Assembly (NCBI GenBank): GCA_028023455.1
Contig: JAQFVV010012420.1
Coordinates: 6,391,176 to 6,455,175, forward strand
From: Epiperipatus broadwayi
Taxonomy: Eukaryota > Onychophora > Udeonychophora > Euonychophora > Peripatidae
Length of the DNA stretch: 64,000 nt
Reading direction: 5' to 3'
Shown piece after piece: positions 34,781 through 46,195 of this stretch (position 1 is the first letter of the stretch; every line of letters begins with the position of its first letter). The notes under the pieces are model-generated. The model saw only the letters and a program-made list of their open reading frames with translations, had not been told where the DNA came from and made no database searches. The translations under genes were made by a program, and so were the position numbers.

Positions 34781-37700
34781 TTATCTGAATTATATATATA
34801 TGAGAGAGAGATTAAACAAAATTCTGAAACTAATTCTATAAAATTTTCAAGATACCAGTATATAAATAAATAAAAATTATATTTTATAGAATGATTGCCA
34901 TTTTGACTAGTATATATTGTAATGGGATGGGGAATGAGATAAGGTAACCTGGAGAATGAAAAAATCATCATCAACCCTAGCCAATTTCAAATGAAATTCT
35001 TTAGTATAAATTTAAAATACATAAATAAGATATTTAAGATATAAGATTTAATATCACAAAAATATAAGTATCTTTATGTATTATATTAAGAGATATTAAA
35101 GGAACATAAGATCATGAGATCACTGTGAGATCAGCCCAGTTAACTCCTTAGAGTAATTAAAATTAATTATACATCAACCAGCATTATCAATAAGTATAAG
35201 TAATACTCAAGTAATAAAAAACCATTCATCATCATGAATGATCAATAATAAAATAAATCAACAATCAATCTTGTGACTATTTGAAATGGGTCTACTGTAG
35301 ACCAGACTAACTATTGAGCCTTTGCCAGCTTAAGGCAATTATTTAAACAGAATTTGGATGCACCAACTAAGTGCTCATCTATAATAATGTACAGCCATAA
35401 ACGCAATAATGCTGGGATATTAAAACATGCTGATCATCATTAATACTCTGGCCACTCAGTACCATTAATGTATTGGCCAACTGTAAACTTAATTTCTAAT
35501 AGACTAAACTAAATAAAATTAGTGCAGGGGCTTTAAAAATATAATCTTTTGTGCTAACTAAGATATATCAATCATACTGGATGCCCCTTAAGCACTAATG
35601 TACATCCTCCTTGATACAATCAGACCATTATGCACGAATCTAATTCAGTGAACATGTGTTTTATAACTGTTACAGTGATCAAGAAATGATTTGCATAATA
35701 TTTTAAAAACTTAGATTCAATTTACTGGAATAATTTTAACAATTGAAAACAAGTTTATTGATAACAATAACAAAAAAAATGATATTAACCTTATTTACTT
35801 TCAGAGCGCAAGAGAGATGATTCAGTTTTTTTAATTTTAAATTTGCGTTTTTTGCCCTCTGCTGAAAATTTTGCGAAGCTTTTTGTTTTTACAGCTTTAA
35901 AATTTATGTGTACTTATTTTCTAATATTTTAAATAAAAAAAAATCAATAGCTGACTTGGAAAGCCAAGAGCAGTCCAACAAATGATCATAAGCTCTGCCG
36001 ATGATGGTCATTATATATTTTGCGATCTCTAACCTTGTGTGTTCACTTCAAGAAAATATTACAGTGGTGTAAAAACTTCATTTTTTGAAAAGTTTATGAT
36101 TATATTGTTAACTTAATTATGTAATAATTATTAAAAATGAAAAGTAAGTGTGTTTATATATTTCTTATTGACAGAAATGTTTTATTTTTAAATTAAAAAA
36201 AAAATTTCTTCTAAATATTGTTTCTATAGAGATTATAATCACAGGAAAGGCTGCTGTCTACAAAATGAGGTCATTCACCTGATTGGTATTATATTTAGCA
36301 ATATCATAAAAATTATGAAAAAATTGTAAACTTTTAAAGCTTAATCTTATAGATTTAGTAGTTATTAAAAAAATTTGTTTAGATTTGTAAATCAAATTTG
36401 AAACAAAGATTTCATTCATTTTATAAATTGAATCGACTCCACCTAAAACTTGATGACATGATTACGTTTTGTTTTGAATAAAGATATTTTTTCAAAATAA
36501 TTACAGAAATCAAATGTGATTTTTTAAAAATTTATTTAATTTCTAAACAAAAATATATATTGAATGAGGTCAAATTTATTATGCTCTAGTAAATAATAAA
36601 TGTTTAATAACAAAATGAAAGTTGAAAGCTTAAATCTATTAAATCTAGTGAGAACAAAAAAAGCTGTCAGAAAAATAGTGAAAATCAGTAGGGTTAAGAT
36701 CTGTAGAACTTGCATATATCAATTAAGCCCTCTGATTTTGACTAATATACAATAATAATAAAAAATTATCACATTGTGATTTCCAATAGTTACTATACAA
36801 AATTCAAGTTACTATTATGGATTACATTATCTCTTAATGGGTTCACATATATATATAATTTGCACAGACATGTGATACATTAGTTTACAATGAATACATT
36901 TGAATTGTCAAAAAATGATTAAAATTTACATACAAGTGTCTATTGGACACTCATTGATTTTTGCACACAGATGTACAGTACATTTGATTTATATTTCAAT
37001 CATCATATAAATACAATAAATGATTAAAATTTTTAAGTTATATATATTTTTTTGTAATACAAACACCTTTGCTAAGTTTACTTAAACATATATATAAAAT
37101 ATACATATATAATCACATATGTATGTTGGTAGAATAATTGATTAATTATATAAATGAAATTCATTTCTATCATACCTGAATTTATCAAATAATAAATGGC
37201 ATTAATTTTTAAAATAATTAATTCTATTTTGAATATACATAAAATTCACATATATATGTGTGTATATATAAAAAAATAATTCAAATCAGTTTTAAACTCT
37301 ATTATAGCTTTCTTTTTTCTGTTTTTTTTTTTTAATAAAATAAGTTTTAAACTAATAAAAAAAAAAAATTTGCTTTTTTTTTTCATTTCTTTTTTTTTTT
37401 AAATAAGATGGTCAAGGAATTAATTCTCCACTCTTAGATTTTAATTCAAGCAAATTTATTACTTGCATTTTAAAGTTTTGTTTCTAGGTAATTGTTAATT
37501 GATTAATTATCACCTCTTTAAATATAAATATCTCTTTTTTTTTTCATAAACTAAAAATAAAATCATTTTATATCTAACTTTTAGAATGTCACTTCAAAAA
37601 TGAATTATTTAAAACAACTCACATTATGTATATGCAATATGATGCATTTATCTGTGGTTCCTTGCATGTATAGATAAACAGTAGCATATGTATACCAATT

Positions 37701-38765
37701 CTTTCTTCAAGCTGAGTTTCTCTTGATGAACTTGTTTTGGGTGATTGTCATTATCAGGAAATGTAAAATTAATTTACTTGTTGGCATTGATCAATTTTAC
37801 AGACTTCCGGCAAGCAAACTGTCTTGTCCACATTTGGGGCTATGACACTGGAAATTGACCCATTGTCCTCCAAGTGAATTCAAACTCCACCATCATGAAT
37901 TAGAGCAGCCTCCTTCTGTCTTGAATTCAGCTACCTCTTATCTATGGAAGTTATCTGTATAGCTCTGGAAAACACTAACCAACTCTGCCAGCTTCTCAAA
38001 AAATTTTAAAACCAAACTTGCAGCTGGCCATTTTGGCCAGCTATTTGCTGCCAGCTTGTACAAAAAATAAAGTTCAAACTTAATACTGTACTCTTCTGAA
38101 CATCTAATTGCTGCCAGTTCTTCTCTAAAAAAATCTATTAGCCAAAGTGTTTTAATCTTTTTATCCAAACCTTTATAGTCTGGTGAGATGATAAAAGTAC
38201 GAAATTTTAAAGCACAATGTTTTTTCTTATCTCTCTTGATTAAAAAGAATTTTAATTCTTTTGAAAGCAACTTTGAAATATCAAAGTGTGATATAAAAAG
38301 AATTTTACGTAAGTAGAAATTTACCAATTTATTAATTAAAAACTTTTTATTATCTCTCTAATCCCTTTGAAAGCAAGTTTGACAATCTTATCAAGATATA
38401 ATCTACAAAGTTTTCAAAAATAGATAATAGACATGTATACTAGCATTAGTAAAAAAATAAACCATGCTTGTTTTTAAGTTCAACATCAGAACTACAAATA
38501 ATACTTATTAGGCTTTTTAAATTGTTTAATTTATACTAAAATTCTTTTTTAAATTCAGAATTATTTAACCTTTTATTAGGATTATTATTACAGGAAATTT
38601 AGAAAATATCGTCTAAAATTTTGTCTATGTTTATTTCTACTTTTCCTTTCAACTTTATATATATATGTGCACACACACTATTCTATTGTGTGCCATGTAA
38701 CAGTCCTATTACAATATATATGCTATACTAGAAATTATAAATAAAGTAGAATTTCATATAACATT
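34781..38765. other. AT-rich intron sequence, no gene
   Basis: No supported gene. The region 37740-38330 is less AT-rich and has a 129-codon reverse frame (37938-38327), but part of that is a GCTGGCCATTTTGGCCAGC palindrome and I recognise no protein family. The remainder is simple AT-rich DNA with (AT)n and poly(T) tracts. Confidence 0.5.
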
Positions 38766-38769
38766 GTAA

Positions 38770-39975
38770 TATTATATGAAAGAACAAAAAAAAAAAAATT
38801 TTACTAAAATTCTTCCACAACCATGGTTTCATTTATTAACAAGTAGATCTTTTCAAGTGCAATTCAAATAAACATACATATATAACACAAAATATCATTC
38901 CCATTATTCACTTCATAAACCAACTTTCTTTAACATCAAAGGATGTCTTCATGAGATTGATGGCCTCAGAAAAAAATTTATCATCAAAGTTTTCATAATT
39001 CACATTTTTCATAAAAGCATAATCAAATAATATTTTATGACCTGCATTCAGTTCATGAATATACAAAGCTGAGTTTGGATATTTATTTTTTATTATTCTT
39101 TTTCATTAAGACTAAATTTACTCTGACCTACAGAAATTTTATAACAACTGCAAGGAAACTTATAAACTACTACAGGAATAAATTTGTTATCAATTGACTG
39201 TTTTGAACTATTTAGTAATAAATTTAGATTAAGGGCTTTTTATCAGGCCATTTTATACCACCCAATAAAAAATTACTTTTATAAATCAGTTCACTAGTTG
39301 ATAACTTATATGGCAAAGAAATAAACTCTTTATTCTCACTAACAATTATAGATATTTTTATTAAATATGTTATTCATAATAAATTCATGATTATATTCTA
39401 ACTCAATATAGTTGAAGCAAATGGATTCCTCTGAATATGACTATTATTTTCAAAGTTATTAAAGTTGATAACTGTCTGGCCTTATCATATTTCTCAAAAT
39501 TTTTGCTTTAATAAAATGACTACAAAATAAAACTTTATCAACACTTAGATCTAAAAAAATTTTACTTAACAAAATCAAATGAGTTCTCTCCTAAATTTAA
39601 TATTAGAATCAAAAGCATTCAATCTATCAAAAAAATCCTTCAATGTATCTTTCTGTATTGCAAACAGACAACCACCAACATATATCACAAATAATTTTAA
39701 AGAAACAGAAAAATTATTAATAATACAACTCTCTAAAAAATCAATATGAACAGAGCACTTTAAAGGAGAAATAACATAACATAACCCATCCCTCTTTAAT
39801 TTTATAAAACACATCATTACACACAAAATAAATAGAATCTTCTAATAACAATAGCAAATCATGAATAACCTTAATCTTATCTGCAGAAAAATATGCTAAT
39901 TTCTTTAAAACAATAAGAAACATAACAATGCATTTTATTTTCTTAACTGGTTGATACATGTTTTTATACATGTTA
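38770..39975 (-). pseudogene. Penelope-like retroelement, copy 1 (dead)
   Basis: Read on the minus strand, 39971-39741 gives an RT block ending SIYFVCNDVFYKIKEGWVM, which shifts frame into YVISPLKCSVHIDFLESCII. The catalytic box reads YVGG at 39682-39671, where YVDD is required, followed by CLFAIQKDTLKDFFDRLNAF. Farther on, near 39115-39175, VVYKFPCSCYKISVGQSKFS is the GIY-YIG endonuclease start. Loss of both catalytic aspartates plus frameshifts make it non-functional. Its 3' part (38800-39070) matches copy 2. It sits 0.3 kb before the last exon of the MAM gene, in opposite orientation. Confidence 0.88.
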
Positions 39976-40301
39976 GCAATCAGTTGATAGGATAAAAAGC
40001 ATTAATGGGTTTCTTACTGTTTTAAAGAAATTTGAATATTTTTGCTATTATTATTAGTGGATTCTATGTATTTTGTGTGTAATGTGTTTTGTAAAATTAG
40101 ATAGGATTGAGATTTTTTTTAATTTTAAATTTTAACATTAAAATGCTACTCAGGATAGTAGACATACACTGCACTGGTTATAGCTATTATTTAGTTTTAT
40201 ATATTAGAATTTTGAATACTTGTAAATTATTTCAGCATTTTTTGTTTTGTGTATAGAAGTTTTTGATCATTTTTTAATTTTTTTTTTTATCTTTATAACA
40301 G

Positions 40302-41260
40302 GTTCCTTTGAAACTTCAACTTGGTCATTTTCTTCTGCTAGTGGCATTCTTAACAGGAATAGTTCAACTTCTTCAATTAATATATCATCATCCATTTCGC
40401 CTTCATCACAAAAGAGTAATTCAGATATTTCAAGTACTCTGATGACTTCTACAATGATAAAATCTTTGCAAACTTCAACTACATCAAACTATTATACAGA
40501 GAAATGGGTTACTAATAAAAGTATCTTAACTTCTTCCATTTCTTCTTCTACTTCAACTCCTAATATATTTTTTCCTTCAACTTTATTAACAAGTTCAATT
40601 ACCAGAATAGTGTCTACTGAATCTACTAATCAAATAACATCACCAAAAGAAGAAACAACAATAGAAATTAAAAACATGTCTACTTTCAAAATAAATAAAG
40701 CCAATACAACATTAGAATATCTGCCTACAATAATTACATTAAAGCCAATAAAATTGCTAACAAAAACTTCATCCCCAATAACTGCTTCTATATCATTATC
40801 ATCACCAATAACTACTGCTAAATCATTATCACAAACATTACACCAAACAGTTAAAACAATTTTAAGCACACCTTTTATTCCATCAACAAAACCAACTATT
40901 TCTTCTCTTCCAGTGGCTACTAAAAAAGTTATCATAGCTACAAATAAGCCTGTAAAAGTAACCAATTCAAAATATATGACATCTTCAACAACCTTACAAA
41001 CATCATTGATAGATGCAGATAACCAACCACTTTCACCAGATGCAAGGAGAGGAGCCAAAGAAACTTCTATAACTCCTATAGCAGTTGGAACAACTGTTGG
41101 AATAGTATTTATAATAGTAATGGCTTTGGTAGGCTATTTTATATTTTCAAAAAGAAAAGTTGTTCAAGGCAAATTGGATGAAGATTCTGAATTAAGATAT
41201 TTAGCAAATGATGTTGAATATTCAGATCTAATGTCTGTACCAGATCCCTTGATGGCATAA
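40302..41260 (+). CDS. Mucin-like stem, transmembrane helix and tail (last exon)
   Basis: The exon starts after TTATAACAG at 40301; the split codon G|GT gives GSFETSTWSF, matching phase 1 of the previous exon. About 250 residues are dominated by Ser, Thr, Pro and Lys, with many candidate O-glycosylation sites. A hydrophobic helix follows (IAVGTTVGIVFIIVMALVGY, about 41078-41146), then a basic stop-transfer FSKRK and a tail of about 35 residues containing ELRYLANDVEYSDLMSVP. An ARRGAK segment precedes the helix and could be a processing site. The stop codon is TAA at 41258-41260. The protein is a type I membrane glycoprotein with a MAM domain outside the cell. Neuropilin-like or MAM-LDLR-like proteins are possible, but nothing here decides. 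The open frame continues upstream to 40247, but the ATG there lies in the intron. Confidence 0.9.
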
Positions 41261-41352
41261 GAAAATAAAATGTTATATATGCTAAAACAACTTGAAAATC
41301 ACATAAAAAATATGCAACTGTTTTTACAGTTGATGCAATAATTTAATATCCC

Positions 41353-41582
41353 AATAAAAACGTTTGCAGCAAATCTGTGATAAAGATTAAAACATTTAAC
41401 TTCTAGATTCAGTAGGAAATTCCTTGCAAATGAATGATGTGATGAAAGTGAAGTATCATGACTTTGGAAAAGATCACTTTTTATATAATTTATAAAAAAA
41501 TAATAATTTTAAGTTCGCGAAGAAAAATATTTAATTACAGTTTTAATTGAATTAAAAAAAACTTTGAAAATAAAGCAATAAA
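41353..41582 (+). promoter_or_regulatory. Candidate polyadenylation signals of the MAM gene
   Basis: AATAAA occurs at 41353-41358, 41569-41574 and 41577-41582 downstream of the stop codon. The overlapping pair near 41570 is followed within about 70 bases by T-rich sequence and is my preferred 3' end. The choice cannot be made from sequence alone in such AT-rich DNA. Confidence 0.45.
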
Positions 41583-41849
41583 ATTATATGTAACGTTAAC
41601 ATTTGTAATATTTTTATGGCTGTATTATTTTGTAAAAAATATAAAATTAACATTTTTAATGTCAAAACTTTCTTTAATAAACTTGTTTTATAGCTACATT
41701 TATTTACTAGCTTGTTTTGTTTGCTTTTTAATTATTATGTACTGATACTTCTTACAAATAGGATGTAAAATAAATGTCTGTCTTGCATTTGCAACTTTAC
41801 TTATTTTTCATTGAACTCTTCGTGCAGGGGGGGGGTCTAACCATTTTTC

Positions 41850-42160
41850 GCTTCAGACTTTTCCATAGATTTCAGTGATTCTATTGCATTTTATTTTTTC
41901 AGCATTTTTGGATAGAAATTTCTCACCTCAGGATTTAATTTTCCATTGATTTTAGCGATTTTTTATATTTTAATTTTTCATAGATTTCAGTGATTTTGCA
42001 TTTGTCGCCTCAGGCGTTTTAAATTTCAATTTATTCCATGATTTTTGGATTGTAATTTTTCATAGATTTCAGCTATTTTGCTGTTCTTGCCTCAGGTGTT
42101 TTAAATTTCAATTTTAGCTATTTTGAGCCATTTTTGTATAAAAATTTATCACTTACAGGC
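41850..42160. repeat. Degenerate tandem repeat of about 100 bp
   Basis: The block TTTTTCATAGATTTCAG(T/C) followed by GATTTTGC, GCCTCAGG and GTTTTAAATTTCAATTT recurs about three times. A run of nine or ten G lies just upstream at about 41826. Nothing coding. Confidence 0.7.
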
Positions 42161-42169
42161 TTCATGGTG

Positions 42170-45100
42170 GTTCTGCAGTGTCACTTGGTAGCTTGTCCAG
42201 TGGGAGAAAAAAGTACAACATATATATATTACAATCAACAATTTGCAATAAGTTAAAAACAAAATGCATATATGATTAACTAATGATATTAATTACATAT
42301 ATATTCATTTTAATACTCTTCTATATTAATACTAATATAAAAAGAAATACTAATTCAGAGTTTTGAAAGTTTCTTGATACTAATAATTTAATAAACATAT
42401 TTAAATTCTGAGTTAGTATTTCTTTTTATATATATGATCAGAGCAGACTTTTAGAAAATTCTCAAATAATATATATAAATCATAATTTTTGCAAATAAAG
42501 TAATTTACATGTGTTTGCATAACAGTAAAAGTTTTCTTTGTGAAATTTTTGTGTTTGCTTTATGTGAGATTCCATCATTTATCCCTCAGAATTTCCTTCA
42601 TAGACATTAATTGCAGAAAATTCTGTAATGATCACTGATAGATTTTTCCATAGATATTTATGGTTTAATCTGATTTACAATTTACTTTATAATAAAATTA
42701 GAAGCGTGTGAGGCCCTGGAAAGAGAAGCCATAATAATTAGACTTATAAGTCTATACAAAAGTTAATGGCTAAGTGCTTTCAAGGCATGTTGCCTCAAAT
42801 TCTTTTGTGTTATTATTAACTGATTCATCATAATATATTTGTATTTGTACTGGAAGTTGAAATTTTTTCAGGGTAGCATATTCAATTACAGCCCCATACA
42901 TTGATTTTAAGCAGTTTAGTGGTGTTTCCTAGCATCTACCACTGACAGTCATATCAGCTTCTCTAGTATGTAACTTTAAAAAGTTCATTTAAAGAAACAC
43001 ACAACTTTATATATGCTCTATGACTTCACTTGTTTTTTTTCTCAAAACTTTATATAACCCATAATTACATTACTTAACATCTTTTTCTATAAATATCTTC
43101 ATAACTAAATTCTTGAGTAAAACTAGAGATTATAGTGTTGTTAATTATTAAAAGCTAACATTATTGACTTTCACCAGAAATAAAACTGTATAAATTTATA
43201 TAACATACTTAATCTTTCTTAATCAGATAATTTTCATACATAAAAAACATTGAAATCTTATAATTTTTAAATGAATAATAATAAATAATTGGTACTGATA
43301 TAGTCAGCTACCTACATTCCATTTTATATTTATTTGATTCTTATCTATATAAATAAATGGATTTGAACTCAGGATTTCATCTTGGATTCAAATTCTTTTA
43401 TTTACAGATATAGGAAACATTCAGTATAAGCAAATGATATATGGCCTTAGAATTATTTCATTCTTTTAAACAATGTGTCAAGGTTATGAAACAATATTGG
43501 GATAATCAATAGATATATTTAAGATTCAGTATGCTTTATGCACATAAAATATATATGGTTAAATATTTTAAAATTACAATGGATAATAAAATATAAAACT
43601 GAAAGATTTAATGTGTGTAACAATAAATGACTACTTTTGTATTGTTTAGAAATTAATCTAAAAATAAACATTATTATATCATTTAATTAAAATAAAGAAA
43701 TATATAAATAGAACTTTTATTCTTTATTCATAATGTTTTTTTTTGTTTCAGTTTTTTTACAAATAAACATAAAAATAAATCGTATGGTCTTCATTTAGAC
43801 TCTTTGATCTCAGAACACCATGTGTTTTTATACTAATAAAGTTAAGTTGCTGATTTGTATACTGTGATTTGAAAAATAGGTTTTTCAAAGATTTTTACAG
43901 AAAAGTAATTGCTAGTGAAGAATGCACATTGAGAATTTTAGCCCACAGTGATCCTAATGATGTCAAAGTGAATCATCTTGTGTTGAATGTGGTTTTCATG
44001 ATGAAAGACACATTCCTGAATTATTGCAGATTATCTGGATAACATTTTGGAAAATTTAGTGACAAACCAGACCTCTGTCTAGTCTTTCTTTGGCACATGC
44101 ACTCATTATAGCAGTGGTAATCAAAACAAAAATTTTGTCTTTATTTATTTCTTGTTACAAAATCAGTTCATTTTTATTTTGATAATTTTATTATAATTTG
44201 TATTAAATAAAAAAAAGGAAAAAGGTGGAATTTCTTAAAAAACAAATAAGAAATTTGCACTTTCCCTTTACTTTTGTAATTTAGTATTGTTTTATAATAG
44301 TTGATAGTACTTACAATTGTCTTTAAATTTATATCACTTTTTTGAAACCAAATAAAACATTTAAAAATATTAAATGCAAGTAATGCTAAAAAGTACAAAC
44401 AATCCTGTCAAACATAAAAAGTAAGAGGCTTGAAATTATACATATAATTTATAAAAAAACAACAACTCATAAACCAATAAGTAGCTTATAAGTAAGCACA
44501 CTTTTTTCTCACTTACTTACCCTACTTACCTTTGTTCAAAACAAGAAATTGAAAAGACACATAATACTAAAATTTTGACATAAACCTATCAATTAAAAGT
44601 AATAAGAGGTTTTCAATTACACACTTAATTTATAAATTAATTTGTAAGTTAGCATTACATAGAATATGAGAATCATTTTTCCACATAAAAAGTAAAAAGA
44701 ATCTGAATCTTGTCACTTAGTTATTTTAGTATTGTTTCATCACATTAATGCTGTGTTTAAAAAAATCAAATAAACATAATTTATTCACAGATTTGTAATA
44801 ATGATTTACAGTCTGTACAGTTCTTTAATCTTATTCCTCAGACAATATACATTCTGCAACTAACATTTATAAAGCATAAAATAAAGCATATTTAAATAAC
44901 TATTATTAATCTCCTTTAAATCATATTCTAATTTAAAATATATTTATCTTTAAATGACTAACTCATGACCTAAATATCCTTTTTAAGGATATCATTTTTT
45001 GAGAGTCTTATTTTAATTATACTGTAATTGTTAATTCATAACCACATGTAGAAAGATAAATTCATAACATATTTTAGCATCAAAACATTCTCAAAATTTT

Positions 45101-45290
45101 CCAAGGTTTATACTTAATGGGCATTTGGCAAAATATGATCAGGCATTAATTATATTTTAACAAATATAGCTCATTTAATATATATATATATAGCATCTAG
45201 AATTTTTAGTTTCATATATTAATGATTTCAGAAATATCCATTTATTTAAACATATTTAAATTGACATTCATCACATATATATCGAAAATA
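42170..45290. other. AT-rich intergenic DNA
   Basis: No gene found. A diverged ~180-bp duplication (GAGG...TTGAAATTATACATATAATTTATA and GAGGTTTTCAATTACACACTTAATTTATAA) is visible at about 44400-44640. Confidence 0.5.
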
Positions 45291-45294
45291 AAGT

Positions 45295-46190
45295 TAGTCT
45301 ACATGATCACCTCTATAGGGAATTTGAACCCAGCCTTTCAAAATCCATTCTCCTACCCACTCTATCTCACATGACCAATACATATGACCACATACATGTG
45401 AAAAAGATAAGTGATCTCCAATGTACATATTTTGTGCTGAATCAGCACTCATCATTTGATCCAAATCATTATTTTTCCACACATAAATACAATCAGTGTT
45501 TGGTTTATATTATGATAGAAAATGTTCAAACCTTAATGAGCAGGCTTTAATTTTCTCCACTCACAAATTCTTCAGCAGACCATATAATTAAAATGCTGAC
45601 AATGACATGTTCAAAGTCCTTGGTTGCCAATTTTGTTGTCATACCCATGTTGACCTTAAGTCACTTTGACTACTCATATGCAGGACCTTAAGCCATTTTC
45701 AGGAGATGGATGGGCAGGATACAGGCTGAATCTGTAATATTAAATACAAAAACATTACAGAGTTAGCCTGTATACTGCCTATCCTTCATCTGGGTATTTG
45801 AATGAGTAAGTTCCTATACATAAAGGTCAGAGTGGCCTAAAGTCAACATGGGCATGACCATAATTTATAAGATCAGTATCAACAAGGAATTTGGGCATAT
45901 CAGATTTTTAGTGGTATAGATAGCTGAAGTGTTGGAGGGTGAAGTGAATTGAAGCCTGTACATTAAAGTTTGAAGAATTTCTATATTAATATAAACTGAG
46001 CACTGATTGTATATATGTGTGAAATGATGATCTGGATCAACTGATGAGTGCTGGTTCAGCATGAAATATGTATATCCAGAGATCATTTATCTATTTCACA
46101 TGTATGTGGTCATGTGTATTGGTTATATGAGATAGAGTGGATAAAAGAATGAATCTTTGAAGTCTATGTTCAAATCCTCTATATTACCTT
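45295..46190. mobile_element. Diverged HHR-B foldback
   Basis: Left arm about 45295-45660 and right arm about 45860-46190 are inverted HHR-B copies, more diverged than those at 23-25 kb. In the left arm the minus-strand ribozyme has ATGATGA in place of CTGATGA and AAAA in place of GAAA. The right arm keeps the core at 46041. The centre has the GTTGACC/AAGTCA segment also present in the 12.6-kb and 25.1-kb copies. Confidence 0.7.
46031..46080 (+). ncRNA. Hammerhead ribozyme candidate, diverged HHR-B
   Basis: CTGATGA at 46041-46047, then G48, stem II TGCT-GGTTC-AGCA, GAAA from 46063, stem III AT-ATGT-AT and AUA cleavage after 46074. Here 10.1-11.1 is G.U. The usual ACCAA/TTGGT stem I is lost, but TCTGGA (46031-46036) pairs perfectly with TCCAGA (46075-46080), leaving four bases bulged next to the core. 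Whether this folds productively is uncertain. Confidence 0.5.
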
Positions 46191-46195
46191 TAAAC

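Noticed and set aside
37740-38327. Possible BEL/Pao or other retroelement (plus-strand VGIDQFYRLPASKL) and a 129-codon reverse frame
   Set aside because: Only a short resemblance with no catalytic motif, and part of the reverse frame is a simple palindrome.
40630-41058. 142-codon reverse frame opposite the last exon
   Set aside because: Antisense shadow of the Ser/Thr-rich coding exon.
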